Shown in pieces: positions 50,399 through 59,393 of a DNA stretch of 64,000 nucleotides. This DNA is from CAXSBR01 sp964252015 (GTDB lineage Bacteria > Actinomycetota > Actinomycetes > Mycobacteriales > Jatrophihabitantaceae). The number at the start of each line of letters is the position of its first letter. Positions within the stretch are counted from its first letter, which is position 1. Under the pieces are notes generated by a model. It was given only the letters and a program-made list of their open reading frames with translations, was not told the origin of the DNA and did not search any database. Where the stretch lies: assembly GCA_964252015.1 (NCBI GenBank), contig CAXULW010000015.1, forward strand, positions 1-64,000, given 5' to 3'. Made by a program: the position numbers and the translations under genes.

Positions 50399-51379
50399 AT
50401 GCTCGAACTCGGCGATCAGTGGGTGTGGGATCTGTGGCTGGTCGACACCGGCGACGAGTTCCACATGTTCTTCCTCAAGGCGTCGCGGGCCCTGCAGGTG
50501 GAGGTCCGCCGGCACCGCCGCGCGACCATCGGCCACGCCGTCTCCACCGATCTGCGGAACTGGACGCTGCTGCCCGACGCGCTCGTCCACGCCGACGAGC
50601 CCGCCTTCGACAGCCAGGCCACCTGGACCGGCTCGACCATCCAGGGCCCGGACGGCACCTGGCACCTGTTCTACACCGGCATCGACCGCCACGAGGGCGG
50701 CACCGTGCAGCGCATCGGGGTGGCCACGTCCACCGACCTGATCACCTGGGCGCAGCCGGCCGCGCCGCTGGTCGAAGCCGACCCGCGGTGGTACGAGACG
50801 GCCGCGGACCGCACCTGGGACGGCGTGGCCTGGCGCGATCCCTGGGTGTTCGCCGACCCGGACGGCGACGGCTGGCACATGCTCATCACCGCGCGGGCCA
50901 ACACCGGTCCGGTCGACGAGCGCGGCGTCATCGGCCACGCCCGCTCGCCCGACCTGCGCGACTGGACCGTCCGGCCGCCGCTCACCCAGCCGGGACAGGG
51001 CTTCGGCCAGCTCGAGGTGCCGCAGGTCGCCGTCGTGGACGGACGGCCCGTGCTCGTGTTCAGCTGCTTGAGCGCGGAGTTGTCCGACGCCCACCGCGCG
51101 CGTCCCGGCGTCACGGCGAGCACCGGCGGCGTCTGGACCGTCGCCTCCGACGCGATCACCGGCCCGTTCGACACTTCGGCCGCGGTGGCCCTGTCCGGCC
51201 ACACCCGCTACAGCGGCCGGTTGATCCAGGATCGCGACGGGCGCTGGGTGCTGATGAGCTTTCGTTACGCCGGCCCGGACACCGATTTCGTCGGCCTGAT
51301 CGGCGATCCCGAACCGGTCGGCTGGACCGGAAATGGGCTCGCGTTGCTGGCCGGGAGCGATCTACCGTCCTCGTCGTGA
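50399..51379 (+). CDS. Glycoside hydrolase, GH43/GH32-like five-bladed propeller
   Basis: 326 residues from ATG 50399, with AGGA seven bases upstream; no signal peptide, so cytoplasmic. Propeller motifs: WVWDLWLVDTGDEFHMFFLKA (N-terminal Asp, likely nucleophile or base), GSTIQGPDGTWHLFYTGID, VAWRDPWVFADPDGDGWHML (the RDP transition-state Asp) and FGQLEVPQVAVVDG with the acid Glu. These features fit clan GH-F/GH-J furanosidases (fructan or arabinan-type). The sugar is uncertain. Its stop overlaps the DinB gene start (GTGA). Confidence 0.75.
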   Translation: MLELGDQWVWDLWLVDTGDEFHMFFLKASRALQVEVRRHRRATIGHAVSTDLRNWTLLPDALVHADEPAFDSQATWTGSTIQGPDGTWHLFYTGIDRHEGGTVQRIGVATSTDLITWAQPAAPLVEADPRWYETAADRTWDGVAWRDPWVFADPDGDGWHMLITARANTGPVDERGVIGHARSPDLRDWTVRPPLTQPGQGFGQLEVPQVAVVDGRPVLVFSCLSAELSDAHRARPGVTASTGGVWTVASDAITGPFDTSAAVALSGHTRYSGRLIQDRDGRWVLMSFRYAGPDTDFVGLIGDPEPVGWTGNGLALLAGSDLPSSS

Positions 51380-51909
51380 CCGCTGCGCCGAGCCTGCCCG
51401 TCCCCGACGACAAGGACTGGACGTGGGTGCTCGATCGGCCCTGCCCGCAGTGTGCCTTCGACCCGTCCGCGATCACCGGACGCGACGTGGCGACCACCGT
51501 GCGAGCCACGGTGCCGCGCTGGCTCGCGGTGCTCGAACGCCCTGACGCGACCCGACGCCCGGCACCGCAGGTGTGGTCGGCGGCGGAGTACGCCTGCCAC
51601 GTCACCGACGTGTTCCAGCTGTTCGACGGGCGCACGCGGCAGATGCTCGGCGAGGACGACCCGGTGTTCGCCAACTGGGACCAGGACCGGACCGCGATCG
51701 AGCAGCGCTACTGGGAGCGGCTACCCGACCAGATCGCCCCGGAACTGGCTGCCGCCGGCGAGCGGGCGGCGCAGACGTTCGACGTCATCACCGCGCAGGA
51801 GTGGACGCGGCCGGGCCGGCGCTCGAACGGGTCGGCGTTCACCGTCGATTCGCTCGGGCGCTACTTCGTTCACGACGTGGTGCACCATCTGTACGACGTC
51901 GGCGGTTGA
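51376..51909 (+). CDS. DinB family protein
   Basis: 177 residues from GTG 51376; TACCGT is 7 nt upstream, and the start overlaps the glycosidase stop by 4 nt. Four-helix-bundle DinB superfamily: DKDWTWVLDRPCPQCAFDPS, then VWSAAEYACHVTDVFQLF (first metal His), a central FANWDQDRTAIEQRYWERLPD and the C-terminal FVHDVVHHLYDVGG with further His ligands. Members are metal-binding thiol- (mycothiol or bacillithiol) dependent enzymes; the substrate is unknown. It has no functional link visible to the glycosidase beyond the overlap. Confidence 0.83.
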   Translation: MTAAPSLPVPDDKDWTWVLDRPCPQCAFDPSAITGRDVATTVRATVPRWLAVLERPDATRRPAPQVWSAAEYACHVTDVFQLFDGRTRQMLGEDDPVFANWDQDRTAIEQRYWERLPDQIAPELAAAGERAAQTFDVITAQEWTRPGRRSNGSAFTVDSLGRYFVHDVVHHLYDVGG

Positions 51910-51930
51910 TCGTGGCTGGCAAGCCAGCGG

Positions 51931-52260
51931 CTAGCGCCGGTTGCCGGCCCCCCGGCTCGGTTTGAACTCGTCGAGGTCGAGCACCCGCACGTGCAGGGTG
52001 TGCCGCTGTTGCAGGGCCGCGCGCAGGGCCCGGTGCATGCCGTCCTCGAGGTAGATCTCGCCCTCCCACTGCACCGCGTGCGGGAAGAGGTCGCCGTAGA
52101 ACGTCGACTTGTCATCGAGCAGGGTGTCCAGGGCCAGCTCGCGTTTGGTGGTGATGAGCTCGTCGAGGCGCACGGTTCGAGGTGCCACCCCGGCCCAGTC
52201 CCGGGCCGAGAAACCGTGGTCGGGGTACGGACGCCCCTCGCGCACGGCCTTGAAAATCAA
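51931..52260 (-). CDS. Conserved hypothetical protein, ParB-N-like, with TTG start
   Basis: 109 residues from TTG 52260 (LIFKAVREGRPYPDHGFSARDW), preceded by GGAG six bases upstream; no ATG or GTG fits. The core APRTVRLDELITTKRELALDTLL...STFYGDLFPHAVQWEGEIYLEDGMHRALRAALQ has the ParB N-terminal pattern (a DG-x-HR-like motif EDGMHRALR), as in actinobacterial proteins found near hrcA. Function unknown. Longer frames to 52692 run into hrcA in the antisense direction and are not supported. Divergent from hrcA by 108 nt. Confidence 0.65.
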   Translation of the reverse strand: MIFKAVREGRPYPDHGFSARDWAGVAPRTVRLDELITTKRELALDTLLDDKSTFYGDLFPHAVQWEGEIYLEDGMHRALRAALQQRHTLHVRVLDLDEFKPSRGAGNRR

Positions 52261-52368
52261 TGCGGCTCCTGAGGTCGGACGGGGGCGAAGGCGAAACCCG
52301 AGGGTAGTGCAGCCCGGGCCGGCGTCGGTTCCTCGGCGTGGTGGAGTGGCCCAATTAGGCTGACCGAC

Positions 52369-53382
52369 ATGGCTATCGAGGATCGCAAGCTGGAGGTGTT
52401 GCGCGCGATCGTCGAGGACTTCATCGCCACCCGTGAACCCGTCGGCAGCAAGGCCCTGGTCGACCGGCATCACCTGGGCGTCTCGCCGGCCACGATCCGC
52501 AACGACATGGCCGCGCTCGAGGAAGAGGGCCTGATCGCCCAGCCGCACACGAGCGCCGGACGCGTGCCGACGGACGCCGGCTACCGGGTGTTCGTCGATC
52601 GGATCACCGCGCTCAAGCCGCTGACGTCGTCCGAGCGTCGCGCCATCGAGACGTTCATGACCGACGCGGTCGACCTGGACGACGTGCTGCACCGGGCCGT
52701 GCGCGCGCTGGCCCAGCTCACCCGCAACGTGGCCGTGGTGCAGTACCCCTCGCTGTCACGCAGCCGGGTGCGGCACTTGGAACTGGTCGCGCTGACCTCG
52801 TCGCGGTTGATGCTCGTGCTCATCACCGACACCGGCCGGGTCGACCAGCGGGTGGTCGAACTGCCCGCGCCGGTCACCGACGAGGCTGTCTTCGAGCTGC
52901 GCTCGACGCTGAACAACCGGCTGCGCGACCGGCCCCTGTCCGAAGCCCCGCAGATCGTGGCCGAACTGCCGATCACGGTGCCCTCCCACGTGCGCGGTCT
53001 CGTCACCACGCTCACCACCGTCCTGCTCGAAGCCCTGGTCGAGCAGCACAGCGAACGGATGCTGCTCGGCGGCACCGCGCACCTGACCGAGAACTCCTTC
53101 GACTTCCCCGCGATCCGTCCCGTGCTCGAAGCCTTGGAGGAGCAAGTCGTCATGCTGCGCCTGCTCGATCAGGCCGCGGCGTCGAGCGCGATCGTCGTGC
53201 GCATCGGCAACGAGACCGGGCACGAGGCGTTCGGGACGACGTCGCTGGTCTCGATCGGCTACGGCCCGACCGGCACCGCGGTGGCCGGCGTCGGCGTGCT
53301 CGGCCCGCGCCGGATGGACTACGCGCTGACCATGGCCCGGGTCGCTGCGGTCGCCCGCTACGTGAGCGACCTGATCGGCTGA
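52369..53382 (+). CDS. hrcA: Heat-inducible transcription repressor HrcA
   Basis: 337 residues from ATG 52369; TAGGCT is 7 nt upstream (leaderless). N-terminal winged helix (LEVLRAIVEDFIATREPVGSKAL, VSPATIRNDMAALEEEGLIAQPHTSAGRVPT), then the HrcA ligand/dimer domain ending EAFGTTSLVSIGYGPTGTAVAGVGVLGPRRMDYALTM. It represses groE-type heat-shock operons by binding CIRCE. I see no CIRCE near hrcA or dnaJ here, so its targets are probably elsewhere. Followed by dnaJ and rsmE, the usual order. Confidence 0.95.
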   Translation: MAIEDRKLEVLRAIVEDFIATREPVGSKALVDRHHLGVSPATIRNDMAALEEEGLIAQPHTSAGRVPTDAGYRVFVDRITALKPLTSSERRAIETFMTDAVDLDDVLHRAVRALAQLTRNVAVVQYPSLSRSRVRHLELVALTSSRLMLVLITDTGRVDQRVVELPAPVTDEAVFELRSTLNNRLRDRPLSEAPQIVAELPITVPSHVRGLVTTLTTVLLEALVEQHSERMLLGGTAHLTENSFDFPAIRPVLEALEEQVVMLRLLDQAAASSAIVVRIGNETGHEAFGTTSLVSIGYGPTGTAVAGVGVLGPRRMDYALTMARVAAVARYVSDLIG

Positions 53383-53576
53383 CCTGCCCGGCCTGCGATT
53401 GCCAACGCGCGAAGATGTTGCTGCGACCGGGACGACCAGGTCGGCCGTGAGCGCGTAGTCGCAGCGGCCGGGGGAGAACCCAGCCGGTGCCGGCGCCGAC
53501 CGGCCAGCACTCACCACCAACGGTGATTACGTACACTTGACGGTGCGGTCGGCACGTCTGCTGGGCCGAAGAGACT

Positions 53577-54752
53577 GTGCGAGAAATGAGTTCGGTGCCC
53601 GAATCCGTCCGCGACTATTACGGCCTGCTCGGCGTGTCCCGCGACGCCACCGGTGAAGAGATCAAGCGGGCCTACCGCAAATTGGCCCGGGAACTCCACC
53701 CGGACGTCAACCCCGATCCCGCTGACCAGAACCGCTTCAAAGAGGTCACCGCCGCCTACGAGGTGCTGTCCGACCCCGAGAAGCGGCGCGTCGTCGACCT
53801 CGGCGGCGACCCGCTCGGCGGCCAGGGCGGCGGCCCGAACGGTGCCGGCAGCCCGTTCGGCGGCTTCGGCGGTGGCCTGGGCGACGTCTTCGACATGTTC
53901 TTCGGCGGGGGCGCCAACCCCGGCGGTCGAGGCCCGCGCAGCCGCGTCAGGGCCGGTGCCGACGCCCTGCTGCGCCTCGACCTGAACATGGCCGAGACCG
54001 CGCTGGGCGTGCATCGCGACATCGCGGTCGACACCGCCGTCGTCTGCGCCACCTGCCAGGGCGACGGCTGCGCGCCGGGCACCAAACCCCGCACCTGCGA
54101 CATCTGCCACGGCGCCGGCGAGGTCCAGTCGGTGCAACGCTCCCTGCTCGGGCAGGTCATGACCAGCCGCCCCTGCCCGGCCTGCGCCGGCACCGGTGAG
54201 CAGATCCCGAGCCCGTGCCCCAGCTGCGGCGGCGACGGCCGCGTCCGCGCCTCGCGCACCATCTCGGTCGATGTCCCCGCCGGCGTCGAGGACGGCATGC
54301 GCATCCGGCTCACCGGCCAAGGCGAGGTCGGCCCCGGCGGTGGCCCGGCCGGTGACCTGTACGTGGAGATCCACGAGCTGGCCGACGACGTGTTCACCCG
54401 CGAGGGCGCCGACCTGCACTGCACGGTCTCGGTGCCCATGACGGCGGCCGCGCTCGGCACCGAGGTGCCGGTCACCGGCCTCGACGGCAAGCAGACGCTG
54501 GTCGAGGTTCGCCCGGGGACGCAGGCCGGCGCCGTCGTCACCCTGCGCGGCCTCGGCGTCGTCCACCTGCGCGACGTCCGCCGGGGCGACCTCTACGTCC
54601 ACGTCGACGTGCGCACGCCCACCCGCCTCGACCCCGAGCAGGAGAAGCTGCTGCGGGACTTCGCGGCCCTGCGCGATGAACACGTCTCGGTGGCCAGCCC
54701 GCGCGGTGGATTCCTCGGCAAGTTCCGCGACGTGCTCAACGGCGGCCGTTGA
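53577..54752 (+). CDS. dnaJ: Co-chaperone DnaJ (type I)
   Basis: 391 residues from GTG 53577 (ATG 53586 is an alternative). J domain DYYGLLGVSRDATGEEIKRAYRKLARELHPDVNPD with the HPD motif, a Gly/Phe-rich linker (GGFGGGLGDVFDMFFGGG), four CxxCxGxG-type zinc modules (CATCQGDGC, CDICHGAGE, CPACAGTGE, CPSCGGDGR) and the C-terminal peptide-binding domains. It stimulates the DnaK ATPase. Genes with hrcA and dnaJ together are often called dnaJ2, since another copy sits with dnaK. Confidence 0.95.
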   Translation: MREMSSVPESVRDYYGLLGVSRDATGEEIKRAYRKLARELHPDVNPDPADQNRFKEVTAAYEVLSDPEKRRVVDLGGDPLGGQGGGPNGAGSPFGGFGGGLGDVFDMFFGGGANPGGRGPRSRVRAGADALLRLDLNMAETALGVHRDIAVDTAVVCATCQGDGCAPGTKPRTCDICHGAGEVQSVQRSLLGQVMTSRPCPACAGTGEQIPSPCPSCGGDGRVRASRTISVDVPAGVEDGMRIRLTGQGEVGPGGGPAGDLYVEIHELADDVFTREGADLHCTVSVPMTAAALGTEVPVTGLDGKQTLVEVRPGTQAGAVVTLRGLGVVHLRDVRRGDLYVHVDVRTPTRLDPEQEKLLRDFAALRDEHVSVASPRGGFLGKFRDVLNGGR

Positions 54753-54803
54753 CCGCCGCGGGATGACCACCGGCCCGTCCGGCCATCGCCTCGGGACGCG
54801 GCC

Positions 54804-55535
54804 GTGAGCCGGCCCGTCTTTCAGCTCGACCCGCTGCCAACGGGGCCCACGGTGCGCCTCGACGGCCCGGAGGGTCACCACGCGGCCACGGTGCGCCGGC
54901 TGCGGGTGGACGAGCAGCTGGTGCTGGCCGACGGGCATGGCGCCCGCCGGGTCGGGCGGGTGAGCTGGGTGGGACGCGACCAGCTCGACGTCGACTGCGG
55001 GCCGATCGAGGTCGTCCCCGAGCCCGATCCGCGCCTGGTCGTGGTCCAGGCCCTGCCCAAGGGCGACCGGGCCGAACTGGCGCTGGAACTGGTTACCGAG
55101 CTCGGCGCCGACGAGATCGTGCCGTGGGCGGCGCAGCGGTCGGTGGTTCAGTGGCGCGGGCAGCGGGAGAGCAAGAGCCTCGGCCGCTGGCGCCGCACCG
55201 TGGTCGAGGCAGGCAAGCAGAGTCGTCGGGTGCGGTTCCCGGTCGTCTCCGACCCGGTCGACCTGGCCGGTCTGACCCGACGTATCGGGTCCGCCGCGGC
55301 CGGCCTGATCCTGCACTCCGACGCCACCCAGGCGCTGCCGGACCTGCCCCTGCCGGCAACCGGTGAGGTGGTGATCGTGGTCGGACCCGAAGGCGGCATC
55401 AGCCCGGGCGAGCTCGATGCGCTGACCGCCGCCGGCGCCACTGCGGTGCGGATGGGCGAGCCGGTGCTGCGCACGTCCACCGCGGGCGGCGCCGCCCTGG
55501 CCGTTCTCTGTGCCCGCCTCGGCCGCTGGTCCTGA
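54804..55535 (+). CDS. rsmE: 16S rRNA (uracil-1498-N3)-methyltransferase
   Basis: 243 residues from GTG 54804. PUA-like N-terminal domain (FQLDPLPTGPTVRLDGPEGHHAATVRRLRVDEQL) followed by a SPOUT methyltransferase domain with LVVVQALPKGDRAELALELVTELGADEIVPWAAQRSV and the SAM-binding knot VVIVVGPEGGISPGELDAL, GEPVLRTSTAGGAAL. It methylates U1498 in helix 44 of 16S rRNA. Follows dnaJ by 51 nt, the conserved hrcA-dnaJ-rsmE order; ends at a strong hairpin facing the convergent FUSC gene. Confidence 0.95.
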   Translation: MSRPVFQLDPLPTGPTVRLDGPEGHHAATVRRLRVDEQLVLADGHGARRVGRVSWVGRDQLDVDCGPIEVVPEPDPRLVVVQALPKGDRAELALELVTELGADEIVPWAAQRSVVQWRGQRESKSLGRWRRTVVEAGKQSRRVRFPVVSDPVDLAGLTRRIGSAAAGLILHSDATQALPDLPLPATGEVVIVVGPEGGISPGELDALTAAGATAVRMGEPVLRTSTAGGAALAVLCARLGRWS

Positions 55536-55540
55536 CCACC

Positions 55541-55587
55541 GGTTTTGGTCAGTTGACCCCGCATACGCGGGTCAACTGACCAAAACC
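55541..55587. terminator. Strong bidirectional terminator
   Basis: Two perfectly complementary 19-nt arms (55541-55559 and 55569-55587), starting GGTTTTGGTC and ending GACCAAAACC, flank a 9-nt loop. The A/T runs at the stem base act as U tracts in both directions, for convergent rsmE and FUSC genes. Confidence 0.9.
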
Positions 55588-55591
55588 GCGG

Positions 55592-57952
55592 TCACGGCTG
55601 GGCGGTGTCGTGGTCGGCGACGGTCATGGCCAGGGCCGCGGCCAGCCGGGCCAGCGCGCCGTCAAGCAGGGTGAGGTCGCGCAGCGCCAGCCGCAGCGGG
55701 CTGTCACCCGCGGGCAGGGCCCGGGCGGCGATCTCGACCAGCGCGGCCGACCGCACGTACGTCCCGTGCTCGCCGGTGGCGATCCGGTTGTCGATGGCTA
55801 CGGCCGACGCGCGCAGCTGCTCGGCCGCCGCGGGCAGGCCCGGCAGGTCGCAGGCGTCCACCGACTCCACTGCCGCGGCGAGCGACCGGGCGTAGCCGCG
55901 CGCGGCCGCGCTGACGGTGCGGATCTCCCCGAGCTGGTCGGAGTTGCGCCCGAACGTGGCCCGGCGCAGCGGTGCCGCCGTGGCCTCCAGCCCGGCGTAG
56001 GCAGCGTCCAGCGAACGCACGGCCGGCCGGAGCGAGCCGGTGGGCGCATCGGGTGCGCAGGTCAGCCGGTCGAGGGAATCGTCCACCACCGAGGTCAGCG
56101 CGCGGAACCACAACAGCACACCGGCCGAGAGCACCCGTTGCGGGCGCAGCGGGACGATGAACAGCACGGTGATGACGACCGCGCCGACCCCGATCGCCGT
56201 CTCGCCCAGCCGCAGCACCAGCAGGTGCCAGCTGAACTCGCCCAGCTGCTTGTAGAGCTGGGACATGGTGACGGTGACCCCGATGACCATGAACGTGTAG
56301 TTCACCCGGATCAGGTAGATGCCGAAGAACAACGCGACCAGCACGATGCCCAGCGACAGCCAGACCTGGCCGCCGGTGACCCGCACGAGCAGGTCGCCGA
56401 CGACGATGCCGACCACCGTCCCGCCCACCCGGAACAGCGCCTTGCGCACCTGCTCGCCGGAGTTGGTGGTGGCCATGAACGCGAGGAACGTCGACAGCAC
56501 GGCCCAGTACAGGCGCGGCCCGGAGAGCAGGTCGCCGACCACGACGGCGATCGTCCCCGCGACGCCGGCCTGGATGGACGCGCGGACGTAGGTCGGCATG
56601 GCCGCCCGGTCGAGCCGCCCGCCGCGCCCCGGTGTGGTCGACGCCGCCGTACTGGCCGTGACCGAGCCGGGCAGGAAACCCGAGTTCAGCCCGATCGCCG
56701 GCGTGAACGGTTCGGGGTCTGATCCGTCGGTCGTGGGTTCCGGCGCCGTCTCCAGTTCGACGCGTGCGGTGGCGTAGATGTCGATCGTCCCGCCGAGGCG
56801 GTGGGCCAACATCATCAAGCGGGCGTCGTCGTCGGCGTAGGCCCGCAGCCGGTCGGCCGCGGCCCGGGCGGTGTCCCAGTCCTCGGCCAACAACGCGGTC
56901 AGACCGGCCTGGCCCAGGGCGCGCACCGGGGCCGGGGCGCCGACGGAAACCAGCGCCGCGGCGAAGCGGGCCAGGTTGGCCAGGGCCAGTTCGGCCTCGA
57001 ACAGCCGTTGGGCCCGGGCCGCGGCCGTGTCCGGCACCGCCAGTGTCAGCTGGGCGTCGATCATCAGCGTCGATTCGTTCAGGCGCACGACCTGACGCCG
57101 CAGCCGCTCCGTCGTCGCCTCCACGGCCCGCGGGTCGGGCGAGCCCGCACCGCTGCGGATGTCGGCGCCGACGATCTCGGCGCTGAGCAGGAGCAGCCGG
57201 CGCGCCCGGGCGTCCCACGACCGCCGCATCCGCACCAGGGTCCGCACCGGATCGGGTCGAAAGATCACGAACCGCACGAGCAACGACGCCACCAGGCCGA
57301 TGAGCAGATCGGCGGCCAGCCAGCCGACGTCGTGCAGGCCGAGCTCCTTGTGCAGGAAGAAGCCGAGAAACCCGCCGTTGAAGGCGACCAGGCCGGCGGC
57401 GAAACCCCGCGGTCCCCACCGGCGCACGTACACTCCGCCGGCCAGCAAGACGACCAGATAGATCAGCGAGACGACCCGGTGGGACCCCAGCGCCAACCCG
57501 AGCGCCATCGCGGCGATCATCGGCACCGGCAGCACCGCGGTCGACAGCAGCTGGCCGCGCGGGGTGGCGTCGTGGACGGTGAACCCGGCCATCATCGCCA
57601 CCATGCCGGCCAGCAGCATCGACACGATCAGCAGCGCGTGGTTCTCGGCCGTGATCACCGGGGCCGGACCCGCGGACGCCGGCAGCTGCAATGCCCCGGT
57701 CAGGTTGACGAACGCATCCACCGCCGCCACCGCGACGGCGATGCCGAGCACGGCCTGCAGCGCCGTGCGCAGCTGGGTCAGGCCGGGATCGGCGCCGGCC
57801 AGCCGGTCGACGGCCTCGCGCAGGTAGGCCCGCACGGACGCGGCCGGCGGCTGGACCGTCAGCGCGTCGTCGGTCAGCCCGCGCTGGGCCGGCGGACCGC
57901 TGCCGTCGCGGGAACGGCCGTCCCGCGGATCGACGGGGGAGGTGACGGCCAC
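55592..57952 (-). CDS. FUSC family inner membrane exporter
   Basis: 786 residues from GTG 57952 (start uncertain; no clear ribosome site). Two similar membrane modules: helices from residue about 40 (LRTALQAVLGIAVAVAAVDAFV, LLIVSMLLAGMVAMMAGFTV, IYLVVLLAGGVYVRRWG) and again after residue 460 (VRASIQAGVAGTIAVVVGDLLSG, YWAVLSTFLAFMATTNSGEQVRKALFRVGGTVVG, VNYTFMVIGVTVTMSQLY), each followed by a soluble helical domain. This is the FUSC/YccS-type layout of proton-driven aromatic-acid exporters. Substrate unknown. Convergent with rsmE, divergent from the HIT gene. Confidence 0.86.
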   Translation of the reverse strand: MAVTSPVDPRDGRSRDGSGPPAQRGLTDDALTVQPPAASVRAYLREAVDRLAGADPGLTQLRTALQAVLGIAVAVAAVDAFVNLTGALQLPASAGPAPVITAENHALLIVSMLLAGMVAMMAGFTVHDATPRGQLLSTAVLPVPMIAAMALGLALGSHRVVSLIYLVVLLAGGVYVRRWGPRGFAAGLVAFNGGFLGFFLHKELGLHDVGWLAADLLIGLVASLLVRFVIFRPDPVRTLVRMRRSWDARARRLLLLSAEIVGADIRSGAGSPDPRAVEATTERLRRQVVRLNESTLMIDAQLTLAVPDTAAARAQRLFEAELALANLARFAAALVSVGAPAPVRALGQAGLTALLAEDWDTARAAADRLRAYADDDARLMMLAHRLGGTIDIYATARVELETAPEPTTDGSDPEPFTPAIGLNSGFLPGSVTASTAASTTPGRGGRLDRAAMPTYVRASIQAGVAGTIAVVVGDLLSGPRLYWAVLSTFLAFMATTNSGEQVRKALFRVGGTVVGIVVGDLLVRVTGGQVWLSLGIVLVALFFGIYLIRVNYTFMVIGVTVTMSQLYKQLGEFSWHLLVLRLGETAIGVGAVVITVLFIVPLRPQRVLSAGVLLWFRALTSVVDDSLDRLTCAPDAPTGSLRPAVRSLDAAYAGLEATAAPLRRATFGRNSDQLGEIRTVSAAARGYARSLAAAVESVDACDLPGLPAAAEQLRASAVAIDNRIATGEHGTYVRSAALVEIAARALPAGDSPLRLALRDLTLLDGALARLAAALAMTVADHDTAQP

Positions 57953-58024
57953 CGGTCCATGATCCGCCCCGGCCGAGGCGAGTGGCCGACGCGGGTTGCC
58001 GGCGGTGCGCGCTATGGTCCCGGC

Positions 58025-58363
58025 GTGGCCCAAGACTGCTTGTTCTGCTCGATGGTGGCCGGCGACATCCCGGTCGAAACCGTCTACTCCGACGACGCGG
58101 TTATCGCATTCCCTGACATCAACCCGCAGGCGCCTACGCACGTGCTGGTCGTGCCCCGCACGCACGTCCGGGACCTGGTTGAGCTAGCCGCTGACGCCGA
58201 TCTGTCCGCGCAGGTGCTGGCCGGGATCCGGGCCACCGTCGCGGCGCTCGGCGTCGAGCAGTTCCGCACCGTCTTCAACACCGGCGCCGAGGTCGGCCAG
58301 AGCGTCTTCCACGTGCACGCCCACGTCCTGGCCGGGCGCCCCTTCGGCTGGCCCCCGGGCTGA
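58025..58363 (+). CDS. HIT family nucleotide hydrolase (HinT-like)
   Basis: 112 residues from GTG 58025; TATGGT is 6 nt upstream (leaderless). HIT features: DCLFCSMVAGDIPVETVYSDD at the start, DINPQAPTHVLVVPRTHV, VFNTGAEVGQSVFHVHAHVLAG with the catalytic HxHxH triad. HinT enzymes hydrolyse aminoacyl- and lysyl-adenylates. Its last 180 nt overlap, antisense, the extended C-terminal coding region of the convergent EamA transporter gene. Confidence 0.93.
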   Translation: MAQDCLFCSMVAGDIPVETVYSDDAVIAFPDINPQAPTHVLVVPRTHVRDLVELAADADLSAQVLAGIRATVAALGVEQFRTVFNTGAEVGQSVFHVHAHVLAGRPFGWPPG

Positions 58364-59359
58364 CGCCTCGGCCGACTCGCGCGCCTCAGCGGACCCGCAC
58401 GCCCCAGCGGACCCGCGCACCTCGGTGGACCCGTGCGCCTCGGCGGACCCGCTCGGCTCGGCCGACTCACGCATCCGGGATCGGCTGCGGCGGGCGGCGG
58501 TGACGCTGATGCCCGCGCTCGCCGTCATGACCAGGACGATGCCGAGCACCTGCCGCAGCGGCAGCGTCTGGTCCAGCACGAGCAGACCGGCCAGCGCGGC
58601 CACGGCCGGGTTGAGGCTGGTGAGCACCCCGAACACCGCGGTCGGCAACCGGCGCAGGGCGAGCAGGTCGAAGCTGTACGGGATGGCCGAGGACAGCACG
58701 CCGACGGTCAGCCCGAGGGCCAGCGTGGACGGACGCCACAGCGCGGTCCCGGCCACGGCCAGCCCGGCCGGGAGCACGAGCACGGCGGCCACCGCGGTGG
58801 CCAGGCTCAGCCCGGCCAGACCGGTGCCGGTGCGCCCGACCCGGCCGCTGATCAGGATGTACGCCGCCCAGCACAGCGCCGCGGTGAGCGCGAACGCGAT
58901 GCCGGCCAGGTCGTTCCCGGCCAGCGTGCCCCCGATCGCCGCCACCCCGGCCGCGGCCGGCAGCGCCCACACCCGTTCCCGCCACGACGACGCGGTAACG
59001 ATCGACACGCCCAGCGGCCCGAGGAACTCCAGGGTGATCACGGTGGCCAGCGGCAGTCGGTCGAGGGCGAGATAGAGCGACGAGTTCATCACCACGAAGA
59101 CCAGCCCGAAGACCAGCGACGCGCCCAGGTCGGCACGCCGCCAGTGCACGCGCCACGGCCGGGCCAGCGCCACCAGCACCAGCGTCGCGCCGAGCAGGCG
59201 CAGGCTGACCGTGCCGAGCGGGCCGACCCGGGGGAACAGCTCGGCCGCGAGCGCGGCGCCGAACTGCACCGATCCGACGCTGGCCGTGGCCAGCCCGATG
59301 CCCTCGGGCACGGTCCGCGACGTCATCTCGTACGCGCGGGTGGTGGCGGGCACGGACAT
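58184..59359 (-). CDS. EamA/RhtA-like transporter with antisense-overlapping tail
   Basis: 391 residues from ATG 59359; a TAACGT box lies 6 nt upstream (leaderless). Ten membrane helices in two EamA units (GIGLATASVGSVQFGAALAAEL, RLPLATVITLEFLGPLGVSIV, then FALTAALCWAAYILISGRVGR, VFGVLTSLNPAVAALAGLLVL); the pattern fits amino-acid exporters of the RhtA type. The membrane part ends near SVTAARRSRSR (about residue 290). The rest is a Ser/Ala/Glu/Gly repeat tail (18-nt DNA units) and then a frame running antisense through the 3' half of the HIT gene to a TAG at 58184, so the original stop seems lost. A LysR gene is divergent. Confidence 0.85.
   Translation of the reverse strand: MSVPATTRAYEMTSRTVPEGIGLATASVGSVQFGAALAAELFPRVGPLGTVSLRLLGATLVLVALARPWRVHWRRADLGASLVFGLVFVVMNSSLYLALDRLPLATVITLEFLGPLGVSIVTASSWRERVWALPAAAGVAAIGGTLAGNDLAGIAFALTAALCWAAYILISGRVGRTGTGLAGLSLATAVAAVLVLPAGLAVAGTALWRPSTLALGLTVGVLSSAIPYSFDLLALRRLPTAVFGVLTSLNPAVAALAGLLVLDQTLPLRQVLGIVLVMTASAGISVTAARRSRSRMRESAEPSGSAEAHGSTEVRGSAGACGSAEARESAEASARGPAEGAPGQDVGVHVEDALADLGAGVEDGAELLDAERRDGGPDPGQHLRGQIGVSG
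58364..58480. repeat. 18-nt tandem repeats between HIT and EamA genes
   Basis: About five degenerate units of 18 nt (core GCGGACCCG) fill the stretch after the HIT stop. On the minus strand they encode GSAEAH/GSTEVR/GSAGAC/GSAEAR repeats of the EamA tail. Confidence 0.7.
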
Positions 59360-59393
59360 GACCGTGACGTTATGGTCGCCCGCCGTCGAACGG

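Noticed and set aside
53485..53540. CIRCE-like site before dnaJ
   Set aside because: AGCACTC is followed by ACCACCAACGGTGATTAC, and the second half does not match GAGTGCTAA.
58184..58363. Separate gene on the minus strand opposite hit
   Set aside because: It is continuous with the EamA frame and has no start of its own or protein-like motif.
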